This document shows, piece after piece, positions 1 through 7,959 of a stretch of 60,280 nucleotides of DNA. Under the pieces are notes generated by a model, which worked only from the letters and a program-made list of their open reading frames with translations, did no database searches and had not been told where the DNA came from. Position 1 is the first letter of the stretch. The number at the start of each line of letters is the position of its first letter. The DNA comes from Oceanospirillaceae bacterium (GTDB lineage: Bacteria > Pseudomonadota > Gammaproteobacteria > Pseudomonadales > Balneatricaceae): contig JABSQZ010000011.1 in NCBI GenBank assembly GCA_013215505.1, positions 1 through 60,280 on the forward strand, in the 5' to 3' direction. Position numbers and translations under genes: made by a program.

Positions 1-1
1 T

Positions 2-151
2 TGTCGCTTTGTCTACTTGAATGTTGGCAAGAGCCTAGCAGGACGCCTAGTTTCAGCCAACTTTGCAGCGGCGATTGTGGTGCAAGCCTATAAAGAAAAG
101 AGAGGCTACAGAGAACATATTCGGCATATTGGTAGTAACAGCTGCTATTAA
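2..151 (+). CDS. C-terminal end of an unidentified protein (5' part outside the window)
   Basis: An open frame enters from the left edge and runs 49 codons to a TAA at 149-151. The peptide reads like a real protein end: a hydrophobic helix-like stretch followed by a basic tail (motifs SANFAAAIVVQAYKEKRGY and HIRHIG). I do not recognise the family. It converges with fxsA, and the two stop codons overlap by a few bases, which fits a compact genome. It could still be a chance open frame, because only 49 codons are visible. Confidence 0.5.
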   Translation, partial: CRFVYLNVGKSLAGRLVSANFAAAIVVQAYKEKRGYREHIRHIGSNSCY

Positions 152-708
152 TGCCGTGACTTATTGGGATCAATGCATTCACCATCTGCATTATTTATAA
201 TGCTGCGATTAGGGTCTTGCTCTTTACTGAACTCTCCTTCAAACACATCCCCCTGCTGAGCACTTCGGCTAGAATAATCACTGCTGTATTTACCCTGCAT
301 ACCGGCACCCTGCTGATTTGAATAGCCGGAGAAACCTGAGATACCGGCAGACATTTTATGCTTAAAACGTCTGCTGACAATTTTGATGAAGCCTATTCGT
401 GTGAAGGGGACTAGACAACAAAAGCCTATGATATCAGTGACAAATCCCGGGGTTATTAATAGCGCCCCACCTACCGCTAACACTAAGCCCTCGATCATTT
501 CCTGTTGTGGCATTTCACCTTGCTGCATTTTCTGCTGGGCGCGACCAAGTGTCGCTAAACCTTGATGTCGCAGCATATTAACCCCGACAAAAGCCGACAA
601 CAGGACCAGAGCGATAGTGTACCAAACTCCGATTAACTGCCCGACGTTGATCAACAAGGTGATCTCTACGATTGGAATCAAAACAAAAATTATCAATAGT
701 ATTGGCAT
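148..708 (-). CDS. fxsA: FxsA family inner-membrane protein
   Basis: The 186-residue protein begins MPILLIIFVLIPIVE and has FxsA family features: two N-terminal membrane helices (about residues 3-22 and 25-45), a polar stretch with ALVLLSAFVGVNMLR before it and QGLATLGRAQQKM within it, then a hydrophobic region around 72-105 containing LLITPGFVTDIIG. The last 75 residues are a soluble tail rich in Ser, Gly and Gln, as in other family members. In E. coli, overexpressed FxsA relieves exclusion of phage T7 by F plasmids; its normal role is unknown. It is transcribed away from ampG, with a 344-bp gap between them. Confidence 0.9.
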   Translation of the reverse strand: MPILLIIFVLIPIVEITLLINVGQLIGVWYTIALVLLSAFVGVNMLRHQGLATLGRAQQKMQQGEMPQQEMIEGLVLAVGGALLITPGFVTDIIGFCCLVPFTRIGFIKIVSRRFKHKMSAGISGFSGYSNQQGAGMQGKYSSDYSSRSAQQGDVFEGEFSKEQDPNRSIINNADGECIDPNKSRH

Positions 709-1052
709 GGCTAAAATCTCAGGTAATTACAACAAACATCTGTTCTATTTATTGGGGAGCAATCAATATTTTTAAAGCTAATCATAGAAGTTATTGATGC
801 AAAAAATCCAACTGCATGCTTCAAATGCCCCCACATCTAGTGGTAATTAAATATAACACACTAGATATAGTAGTTAGATTTAACTCAGCATTTCAGATGC
901 TTTATTATAAGATTCCTGAGCCCAACGATTATCAACTAAGCCACTGATATTCTGGGCTTTAGAACGAAGCTTAAACTTGTAATCCGACCGAGTCTTGTGT
1001 AGTTTAAACGCTAAAAAATACGCTCTTTTTTCTTACAAAATGGTAGAAAATT
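709..1052. other. Divergent intergenic region fxsA/ampG
   Basis: This region separates two divergent genes and should hold both promoters. I could not pick out a convincing -35/-10 pair. A frame on the minus strand from about 1032 down to 880 stays open for 50 codons with protein-like composition (for example NRWAQESYNKASEML), but it has no usable start codon, so it is either a gene remnant or chance. Confidence 0.4.
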
Positions 1053-2603
1053 ATGTCTGAAATACAAACAAACCGTACCTGGCTTGAAACCTTTTCGCTG
1101 ATGTTTCATCGCAAAGTATTAGTCATGCTGTTTCTCGGTTTCTCCGCTGGTTTGCCTATACTATTGATCTTCAGCAGCTTGTCACTCTGGTTAAAAGATG
1201 CAGAAGTATCGCGCAGCACTATTACTTTCTTCAGTTGGGCTGCCTTAGGTTACTCCTTTAAATTTATCTGGGCGCCGCTGGTAGACAATTTGCGCATACC
1301 AGGATTAACCGCCGCCCTGGGCAGAAGACGCAGCTGGATCTTACTCAGCCAGATCGCCATTATTATTTCTATCCTGGCGATGGCCTTTAGTGAACCCACC
1401 AGCTCGCTGACTTTCACTGCAGTAGCCGCTGTGATGTTGGGTTTCTCATCCGCAACCCAGGATATTGTTATCGACGCCTACCGCATCGAATCGGCAAAAG
1501 GTGACATGCAATCTATGTTGTCCAGCGCCTACATCGCCGGTTACCGTATCGGCATGATAGTCGCTGGTGCCGGCGCTCTGTATATCGCCGGTTGGATAGG
1601 CGTCGAGGGCACCTACACCCCACACGCCTGGACCACTGCTTATGTTTGCATGGCAATAGCCATGTTGATTGGTGTCGCAACTACCTTGTGTATTAGCGAG
1701 CCGACTAGCTATAAAGACAGCCACGCAGTATTTTCCAACAACCGCAACGTATTGCATTTTCTCGGTTGCTTCTTTATCTGTGTTGCTGTTTTCATCACCG
1801 CTTTCAGTCTATTGGGGGATAGTTTTAAAGACTTTAAAGCTTGGTTAATTGAAGATATCACCGAGAACAAACGCATCGCCGGCTTTGTTGCCGCCACCGT
1901 CAAACTTTGGTTGTGCATAGGGTTAGCAGCTGTCACTGGCTGGGCGTTAGTTCGAGTTAAAGCTGTACCTAAAGAAATGTTAATTGAGGGTTATGTAGAC
2001 CCGGTTAGAGACTTTTTTGTTAAATACGGTAAAACGGCACTGCTAGTGATATTACTGATCGGGCTGTATCGGGTGTCTGACATTGTCATGGGGGTTATTG
2101 CCAACCTGTTCTACTCAGATCTGGGCTTCACTAAAATTGAAATTGCCGCCTATTCGAAAACTTATGGTTTAATCGCAACAATTGCCGGCGGATTTCTAGG
2201 CGGAGCTATCGCCATCCGCTACGGTGTTTACAAAGCACTATTAACCGGTGCGATACTCTCAGCTGCCACTAATATCTTATTTGCCTTTATGGTGGGTTTA
2301 GATAAAAGCGGATCTATTTTACTGATGACCATTACCGCAGACAATATCAGCGGCGGCATAGCGACAGCGGCCTTTGTCGCCTATCTATCCAGCTTAACCA
2401 GCGTGTCATTTACGGCAATGCAATACGCCATCTTCAGTTCATTTATGACCCTGTTTCCAAAATTATTGGCGGGTTATTCAGGGGCTATGTCTATCTCTTT
2501 AGGCTACGCAGATTTTTTCTACTTAACCGCACTAATGGGTATACCGGCAGTAATACTAGTAGTGATATTAAGCAAGCTAGTCCCCGTAGAGAAGCTAAAT
2601 TGA
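1053..2603 (+). CDS. ampG: AmpG muropeptide permease (MFS)
   Basis: AmpG imports GlcNAc-anhydroMurNAc peptides released during wall turnover from periplasm to cytoplasm for recycling. The 516-residue protein has about 12-14 hydrophobic helices and the AmpG N-terminal signature: FSAGLPILLIFSSLSLWLKD at about residues 29-48, then SWAALGYSFKFIWAPLVD, and SATQDIVIDAYRIE near 135. It is slightly longer than E. coli AmpG (491); the extra length lies in the central loop around 235-330. The recycling amidase gene ampD is in the same window (24019-24588) but not in the same operon. It is followed by a bidirectional terminator shared with yajQ. Confidence 0.93.
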   Translation: MSEIQTNRTWLETFSLMFHRKVLVMLFLGFSAGLPILLIFSSLSLWLKDAEVSRSTITFFSWAALGYSFKFIWAPLVDNLRIPGLTAALGRRRSWILLSQIAIIISILAMAFSEPTSSLTFTAVAAVMLGFSSATQDIVIDAYRIESAKGDMQSMLSSAYIAGYRIGMIVAGAGALYIAGWIGVEGTYTPHAWTTAYVCMAIAMLIGVATTLCISEPTSYKDSHAVFSNNRNVLHFLGCFFICVAVFITAFSLLGDSFKDFKAWLIEDITENKRIAGFVAATVKLWLCIGLAAVTGWALVRVKAVPKEMLIEGYVDPVRDFFVKYGKTALLVILLIGLYRVSDIVMGVIANLFYSDLGFTKIEIAAYSKTYGLIATIAGGFLGGAIAIRYGVYKALLTGAILSAATNILFAFMVGLDKSGSILLMTITADNISGGIATAAFVAYLSSLTSVSFTAMQYAIFSSFMTLFPKLLAGYSGAMSISLGYADFFYLTALMGIPAVILVVILSKLVPVEKLN

Positions 2604-2626
2604 TCTGCAGCTAGTCCATTGCGCCG

Positions 2627-2749
2627 GACATACCGTTCATCCTGAACATTGTCTCTCTTTGGCATTGCCTACAGGGAGTAGGTACTTAGAGTTTGTCTGG
2701 AACATTAAACTCTGCCATGCCACCGAGACATACCGTTCATCCTGAACAT
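2627..2749. repeat. Two 23-bp direct repeats exactly 100 bp apart
   Basis: The same 23 bases occur at 2627-2649 and 2727-2749. Each copy contains the small hairpin GTTCA-TCC-TGAAC. They lie downstream of ampG, just before a strong terminator, so they are transcribed or lie at the transcript end. The spacing is exactly 100 bp start to start. They may be intergenic repeat elements of the REP type; no open frame covers them. Confidence 0.7.
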
Positions 2750-2779
2750 AAAAAAGGTAGGCCTAAGCCTACCTTTTTT
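2750..2779. terminator. Bidirectional intrinsic terminator ampG/yajQ
   Basis: Perfect stem AGGTAGGC / GCCTACCT with loop CTAA, preceded by an A run and followed by a T run, so it works from either strand. It lies between the convergent genes ampG and yajQ. Confidence 0.9.
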
Positions 2780-2782
2780 ATT

Positions 2783-2855
2783 ACTGATGACTCGCTACTT
2801 ACGACTCACGACCCACGACTTCCGACTTCCGACTTCCGACTTCCGACTTCCGACT
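2783..2855 (-). repeat. Heptanucleotide tandem array after yajQ
   Basis: About ten 7-bp units run in register. On the + strand the first five are degenerate (ACTGATG, ACTCGCT, ACTTACG, ACTCACG, ACCCACG), then come five perfect copies of ACTTCCG and a partial one. The array starts 5 bp beyond the yajQ stop codon. Read in the direction of yajQ the unit is GGAAGTC, matching the orientation of the arrays after pilC and after the giant gene. Confidence 0.95.
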
Positions 2856-2859
2856 GTAT

Positions 2860-3342
2860 CTAATCCCTAAAGTTGTTGTACTGCAACGGCAGTTCAATAT
2901 CGCTGTCTTTTAACAGTGTCATCACCGCTTGCAGGTCATCGCGCTTTTTACCGGTCACTCGTACTTTTTCACCTTGAATTTGCACTTGCACTTTAATTTT
3001 TGACTCTTTAATCGCCTTAGTAATTTTCTTTGCGCTTGGCTGATCTAAACCCTGGCGCAATAAAACTTCCTGACGCGCTTTCACTCCGGAGAGTTCAGGC
3101 TCTTTTTCTTCAAAGCACTTTGGGTCCATACCGCGGGCGACAAATTTTGAAACCAGCATATCGATCATCTGCCGCAGTTGAAAGTCGACATCTGCTTCCA
3201 TCGATACCGAGTCTTCATTTCTGGTGAAAGAGGCTTTTACTCCCTTAAAATCAAAACGGGTACTCAGCTCGCGGCTCGCTTGATCTACAGCGTTAGTAAC
3301 TTCATGTTTATCTAATTCAGAGACAATATCAAAAGATGGCAT
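2860..3342 (-). CDS. yajQ: YajQ family nucleotide/c-di-GMP-binding protein
   Basis: The 160-residue cytosolic protein begins MPSFDIVSELDKHEV and has the two ferredoxin-like halves typical of YajQ (TRFDFKGVKASFTR near 30, KKITKAIKESKIKVQVQIQG near 105, VRVTGKKRDDLQAVM near 130). Homologues bind nucleotides, and some bind cyclic di-GMP and act with transcription factors. I chose the ATG at 3342 because it gives the family's usual length and has an AAGGA box just upstream; the longer frame to 3399 adds 19 residues not seen in the family. It converges on ampG. Confidence 0.95.
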   Translation of the reverse strand: MPSFDIVSELDKHEVTNAVDQASRELSTRFDFKGVKASFTRNEDSVSMEADVDFQLRQMIDMLVSKFVARGMDPKCFEEKEPELSGVKARQEVLLRQGLDQPSAKKITKAIKESKIKVQVQIQGEKVRVTGKKRDDLQAVMTLLKDSDIELPLQYNNFRD

Positions 3343-3511
3343 AATTTTATCCTTGTATAATTTATGCTGAGATTTTACTGAGTTTATGGCGGGAAACAAG
3401 TTCTAAGACCACTGTGCTACCCCCTAACTAACCTAGCTGACAAATAAACAACTTATTTCAGCGGCTTTTCCGGTATATTGCAGGAAAATCACTACAGATT
3501 CACGAGCAAAA

Positions 3512-4447
3512 ATGCACACTAATAACGTTGACAGAACATGGTATATTTTGGGTACAGGTGCTGTAGGCACTTTATGGGCCGCTAAATTTTTGCAGCACTG
3601 TATTCCCTGCCGGTTACTGCACCGGAGCGCTGCCAAGCTAACCACAGAGATATTCAGTCGCAAGTTGCGCATGACAGAGCTAGACGACAACCAGCTCAGC
3701 TTCGATCTATACTCAGAGCCCGTTTCCCACAACAGTAAAATTAACCGCTTGCTTGTCTGTACTAAATCTTATCAGTGTATTGAAGCTATTAAACCATTAA
3801 TCTCCCGACTCAGCGATACTGCAACAGTCCTGATACTGCAAAACGGTATGGGACAACAGCAACAACTGGCAAGGCTATTACCCAAGCATCAAATACTGGC
3901 AGCTTCTACAACAGAAGCCGCGCTAATTAAATCACCGTTAGACGTTGTACACACAGGTGCCGGGATCTCTTTGTTTGGCGTTTTAGATAACTCAACACTG
4001 ATCAACCCAAGAATAGTTGCCGAGCTTAACAGCATTAAAATGCGACAAGATGACGACATTGAAGCGGTACTCTGGTCAAAATTGACCGTTAACTGCGTAA
4101 TCAATCCCCTGACTGCGATTCACAATTGTCGCAACGGCCAGCTGTTAGAAAAACCAGAATTGCTGAGATTGACTGAACAGCTTTGCTCTGAAGTAGAAGC
4201 AGTGACCGGGGCCATGGGTAGATACTCGAAAACGACAGGATTGTTTGAAAAAGTGCGGTCAGTCGCAGCCGCGACTAAGCAAAATTATTCTTCAATGCAA
4301 CAAGACATATTATATAAACGCAAAACAGAAATTGATTTTATCAACGGTTATCTTCAGCAGCATGCCGATAGACTAAAAATCTGCTGCCCTATCAATCAGA
4401 AAATCATTAGTAAAATCAAGCAACTGGAGTTTACCCAAGATCAATAA
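3512..4447 (+). CDS. panE: 2-dehydropantoate 2-reductase (ketopantoate reductase family)
   Basis: This enzyme reduces ketopantoate to pantoate with NADPH on the route to coenzyme A. The 311-residue protein has the N-terminal Rossmann motif GTGAVG at residues 10-15, the family lysine in VCTKSYQC (K85), the QNGMGQ motif near 110, and the second conserved lysine and Asn in SKLTVNCVINPLTA (K190). The C-terminal helical domain is present. ApbA/PanE paralogues act on other 2-oxo acids, so the substrate is assigned by family only. It stands alone, with yajQ diverging. Confidence 0.88.
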   Translation: MHTNNVDRTWYILGTGAVGTLWAAKFLQHCIPCRLLHRSAAKLTTEIFSRKLRMTELDDNQLSFDLYSEPVSHNSKINRLLVCTKSYQCIEAIKPLISRLSDTATVLILQNGMGQQQQLARLLPKHQILAASTTEAALIKSPLDVVHTGAGISLFGVLDNSTLINPRIVAELNSIKMRQDDDIEAVLWSKLTVNCVINPLTAIHNCRNGQLLEKPELLRLTEQLCSEVEAVTGAMGRYSKTTGLFEKVRSVAAATKQNYSSMQQDILYKRKTEIDFINGYLQQHADRLKICCPINQKIISKIKQLEFTQDQ

Positions 4448-4555
4448 CCATCGATAACCAAGACCTACAACCCACTGAAATAAATCTCTGGGATATTAAA
4501 GTTTCAAAGGGCAAATTATTCAACATTTATACGACTGTATTAAGGCAGAGAGCTA

Positions 4556-5128
4556 ATGAGCGACAAAACAGAGCGCAACCGTCTGGATAAAATTTATACC
4601 CGCGGCGGAGACAAAGGTAAAACCTCACTGGCAATGGGGGGCAGATTAAGCAAAGCTGACGATCATATCAAGGCTCTAGGCGAAGTCGATGAACTCAATT
4701 GCCAATTAGGGGTGTTAATAGCAACTTTGCCAGCCGGGCATCAATTAGCCGCTTCACTTCAGCAAATACAAAATATACTTTTCGATATGGGGGCAGAACT
4801 GGCGATGAACAGTACCGATTATCCACCACTAGCACAAGCGTTCATCGATACTTTAGAACAACAACTAGATCAGTTAAATAGTGGGCTACCAGCACTGCGT
4901 GAGTTTATCTTACCTGGGGGCAACATTAGCGCTGCACATTGCCACTTGGCGAGAGCAGTCTGTCGGCGCGCAGAAAGACAATTAATTCAACTAGCCAGTA
5001 CCGAAAAATCATTTCCACAGGCAATAAAGTACTTAAACAGGCTATCAGATTATTTGTTTGTAGCAGCCAGGCATCTGAATTTACAAGAAAACGGATCTGA
5101 AATATATTGGCAACCGAGTGGCAAATAG
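4556..5128 (+). CDS. pduO: PduO-type ATP:cob(I)alamin adenosyltransferase
   Basis: It transfers the 5'-deoxyadenosyl group of ATP to cob(I)alamin to make coenzyme B12. The 190-residue protein has the PduO signature: IYTRGGDKGKTSLAMGGR at about residues 13-30 (the ATP-binding N-terminal segment), ALGEVDELNCQLG near 41, and the C-terminal CHLARAVCRRAERQL and YLNRLSDYLFVAARHLN helices carrying the conserved Arg and Asn. The length is normal for the single-domain form. No cobalamin riboswitch was recognised in the 108-bp upstream gap. No B12 synthesis genes are nearby, which suggests salvage. Confidence 0.92.
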   Translation: MSDKTERNRLDKIYTRGGDKGKTSLAMGGRLSKADDHIKALGEVDELNCQLGVLIATLPAGHQLAASLQQIQNILFDMGAELAMNSTDYPPLAQAFIDTLEQQLDQLNSGLPALREFILPGGNISAAHCHLARAVCRRAERQLIQLASTEKSFPQAIKYLNRLSDYLFVAARHLNLQENGSEIYWQPSGK

Positions 5129-5342
5129 CCAAGAATTTACAGATGTTTAAGCTCACCCAGAATAAAATCCACTTATTGGTCATTCACTCATAGGCAATTA
5201 AGTTGAATTGATTTATTCTTGAGCCAAACCAGCAACTATATATTCCCTATTTATTCAACAATCACTCTAATAACTAGTTTTATAATCAAGTTTTGTTATA
5301 TCAACGACAAGTTTTATCATTTATCAGCAGTAAGGAGATACT

Positions 5343-5834
5343 GTGGAAGAAAGTAACATTTTAATTGCATTAATTACTCTTGGAGTGGGCGGAGCAATTG
5401 GCTACTTTGCCGGTCGTTCGTCATCTTCAACCAATAGCAGTTCACAAGAAACGCAAGTAGATGAGTTAAAAAAAGAAATCGTACAGTACAGAGATTCAGT
5501 CGCCAGCCATTTTCAGCAGACAGCCACTATGATCAATGAAATGAATGACAGCTATAAAAGCGTTGTTCAACATTTGGCGCAGGGCTCTCAGGATCTATGC
5601 GACCCGGGGACTGCCGAAGATGTAGAAAACAGACTCGCCACTAAACCTGAAACTGACAGCACGGACGAGCAACAACAGTCTGATACCGCTGCTATTGAAC
5701 CTCCCAGAGACTATGCACCCAAAAAGCCTGACGAGATTGGTGCCCTGTCAGAAAACTACGGCCTAACTAGCAACAAAATCCCAGCCGAAGAAGAAGCTGT
5801 TATTCCTTCTTTCGCTGCCGCCCCTAAAGGCTAA
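5343..5834 (+). CDS. zapG: ZapG/YhcB family membrane protein (DUF1043)
   Basis: The 163-residue protein has one N-terminal membrane helix (about residues 7-24, containing GVGGAIGYFAGR), a predicted coiled coil (about 38-80, including QVDELKKEIVQYRDSVASHF), and an acidic, Pro- and Gln-rich tail. This is the YhcB layout. In E. coli YhcB/ZapG links division, envelope growth and MreB-associated proteins. The start is GTG at 5343, with a strong AAGGAG box at 5332-5337. In many gammaproteobacteria it lies beside degQ/degS-type protease genes, as it does here with the Nif3-like gene between. Confidence 0.88.
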   Translation: MEESNILIALITLGVGGAIGYFAGRSSSSTNSSSQETQVDELKKEIVQYRDSVASHFQQTATMINEMNDSYKSVVQHLAQGSQDLCDPGTAEDVENRLATKPETDSTDEQQQSDTAAIEPPRDYAPKKPDEIGALSENYGLTSNKIPAEEEAVIPSFAAAPKG

Positions 5835-5839
5835 TCCAG

Positions 5840-5872
5840 ATACCCCCAATAATTTTTCATTATTGGGGGTAT
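5840..5872. terminator. Hairpin between convergent zapG and nif3-like gene
   Basis: Perfect 14-bp inverted repeat (ATACCCCCAATAAT and its complement) around a 5-base loop. It starts 6 bp after the zapG stop and ends 14 bp before the end of the convergent gene. No long T tract follows on either strand, so it may act partly as a 3' end stabiliser. Confidence 0.75.
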
Positions 5873-5885
5873 TAAATACCCATCA

Positions 5886-6647
5886 TCAGACAGGGTTGTG
5901 GATATTAATAAACTCGTGTTCAATCGAAAAATGCTCAGCCAAGTGCTCCCCCAACGCTTGCACACCGTAACTTTCTGTGGCGTGATGCCCTGCTGCAAAA
6001 TAGTCCAGCCCCAGCTCTCTGGCTAAGTGCACAGTCTGTTCTGATATTTCCCCCGAGATGAAAGCATCTACCCCAGTGCTCGCCACTTCTTCAATAAAAC
6101 TTTGCGCAGCTCCAGTACACCAAGCTATACGTTTAATCTCACGCTGATGCCCCGCTATATGCAATGGCTGCCGGTTTAATACCCTTGCAAGCTGATCTGA
6201 CAACTCCCCTGCGTACATCGCCTTGGCGGTTTCGCCCAGTAGGACTAACGCCTCACCCAATTCGCCATTCATTCCCGAGCAGATCTTCCAACCCATTTTA
6301 TTCGCCAGTTGAACATTATTACCTAAGCTATGATGGGCATCTAAAGGAAGATGGTACGCCAGTAAATTGAGGTCGTTGACCAGCAATGTCTGCAGTCGAT
6401 TTCTTTTAATTGAGACAACGTTCTGCTGCTCTCCTCTCCAAAAATAACCGTGGTGAACTAAGATAACATCCGCTTCCGCCAGGACAGCGGCATCTAATAA
6501 TTGCTGACAGGCAGTGACCCCAGATACAATTTTGTTAATCTTATCTCTACCCGCAACTTGTAAGCCATTTGGGCAGTAATCTTTAAATTTACTCGGCTCT
6601 AAAAGCTGCTGGCAATAAGTTACTATTTCATTAATTGCTACTGACAT
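5886..6647 (-). CDS. Nif3-like dinuclear metal-centre protein
   Basis: The 253-residue protein is a short-form Nif3/YbgI homologue. Metal-ligand motifs of the family are visible: DVILVHHGYFW near residues 60-70, YHLPLDAHHSLGNN near 98-111, and the C-terminal AAGHHATESYGVQALGEHL near 218-236. Homologues form hexameric toroids with two metals per active site. Some are annotated as GTP cyclohydrolase 1 type 2, but the cellular role is unsettled. It diverges from the DegS-type protease gene. Confidence 0.9.
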   Translation of the reverse strand: MSVAINEIVTYCQQLLEPSKFKDYCPNGLQVAGRDKINKIVSGVTACQQLLDAAVLAEADVILVHHGYFWRGEQQNVVSIKRNRLQTLLVNDLNLLAYHLPLDAHHSLGNNVQLANKMGWKICSGMNGELGEALVLLGETAKAMYAGELSDQLARVLNRQPLHIAGHQREIKRIAWCTGAAQSFIEEVASTGVDAFISGEISEQTVHLARELGLDYFAAGHHATESYGVQALGEHLAEHFSIEHEFINIHNPV

Positions 6648-6818
6648 TCATTCATCCATATATTCATAGGTTACACTTACGTATAATCTGCTAAACTATT
6701 AACTTTTATGTAGCCAGCAAATTCATATTGATGGCTTTGGCGGTTTTAAAATTTATTTGCTACTTGGGAACTTGCAAACTAGTTCCCAAACTATAGCTTC
6801 TGTTGTTCAGGTTGTATT

Positions 6819-7943
6819 ATGAAGAAATTTGCGTTCTTAGCTTGGCCCGCTTTATCGGGCGTGCTAATTGCTCTGTTAGTATTGCAAATTACGCCGCAAT
6901 ATTCTGCCCCCGTCGTCACTAGAGTCTCTTTAACAACAATTTCACCCAGCCCGAAAATTGTCAACGCTAATATAGCTGAAGACTTTGTGCATTCTTATGC
7001 CGATGCGGTGGCAAAAGCTGCCCCAGCGGTGGTTAACGTTTACATTAGAAGAAACGATAATGCAAACGCAGACAATGGCCAACCACTGCCCCGCCCTTCC
7101 AGTGAGTTTCATACCAGCCTGGGTTCAGGAGTCATCCTCAATCAGCAAGGTTATATTGTCACTAACAATCATGTTATTGATAAAGCAGATGAGATTGTCA
7201 TCGCTCTACAAGATGGCAGAGAAGCAGTGGCGAAAGTCATAGGCACAGACCCAGGTACCGATCTGGCTATCTTAAAGATTAATTTAGGGCAACTACCTAT
7301 CATTACTATTGAACCTTCAGAAAGCCTCAGAGTTGGAGATGTAGTACTGGCAATAGGCAACCCTTTCGACTTTGGGCAGACAGTCACTAAAGGTATCATC
7401 AGTGCCAAAAGCCGCAACACAGTTGGCCTGAACAGATATGAGGACTTTTTACAGACCGATGCTGCGATCAACCCTGGCAATTCCGGTGGCGCTTTAATCA
7501 ACGCGGCGGGCCATCTGGTGGGAATCAGCACTGCTATATTTTCAAAATCGGGTGGCTCCAACGGCATAGGTTTTGCCATTCCTTCATCTTTAGCCATTAA
7601 AGTAATGCGCAATTTAATTGAAAATGGCCGGGTAATCAGGGGCTGGTTAGGTGTCGAAACCCAAGAGCTAACGCCTCAGTTAGCCGAATCTTTTGGCTTA
7701 AATAATGTCCGCGGGCTGATTTTAGCCGGTGTATTCCCCGATGGCCCGGCCTCTAAAGCAGGGTTGCAAGCCGGTGACTTGATTCTCTCTTTCAACGGTA
7801 TGTCGATTATCAGTGGCTTAGATTCGATGCGCAGCATCGCAGAAGTTAAACCCGGCAGCATCCTCAAAGTAAGCTTCCTGCGCAATGGCGAAGCACTTAG
7901 CACTAAAATTATTGTCGGTGAACGCCCTTCCAGCAAAATATGA
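6819..7943 (+). CDS. degS: DegS/AlgW-type periplasmic serine protease with one PDZ domain
   Basis: The 374-residue protein has an N-terminal membrane anchor (about residues 7-26), a trypsin-like domain with the catalytic triad visible as H118 (TNNHV), D148 (TDLAIL) and S222 (GNSGG), and a single C-terminal PDZ domain (about 270-365, starting GWLGVETQEL). One PDZ plus an uncleaved anchor marks the DegS/AlgW branch rather than DegP/DegQ. Such proteases sense misfolded outer-membrane proteins and start RseA/MucA cleavage, releasing sigma-E/AlgU. The regulator and anti-sigma genes are not in this window. Confidence 0.92.
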   Translation: MKKFAFLAWPALSGVLIALLVLQITPQYSAPVVTRVSLTTISPSPKIVNANIAEDFVHSYADAVAKAAPAVVNVYIRRNDNANADNGQPLPRPSSEFHTSLGSGVILNQQGYIVTNNHVIDKADEIVIALQDGREAVAKVIGTDPGTDLAILKINLGQLPIITIEPSESLRVGDVVLAIGNPFDFGQTVTKGIISAKSRNTVGLNRYEDFLQTDAAINPGNSGGALINAAGHLVGISTAIFSKSGGSNGIGFAIPSSLAIKVMRNLIENGRVIRGWLGVETQELTPQLAESFGLNNVRGLILAGVFPDGPASKAGLQAGDLILSFNGMSIISGLDSMRSIAEVKPGSILKVSFLRNGEALSTKIIVGERPSSKI

Positions 7944-7959
7944 CTGCAACCTTGTTCTG

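Noticed and set aside
880-1032. Minus-strand open frame of 50 codons with protein-like composition between fxsA and ampG
   Set aside because: It has no ATG, GTG or TTG start at a usable place and overlaps the ampG promoter region. A 50-codon open frame is common by chance.
4448-4555. Cobalamin riboswitch before the adenosyltransferase gene
   Set aside because: The gap is only 108 bp, shorter than a full cobalamin riboswitch, and I could not see the B12-box motif.
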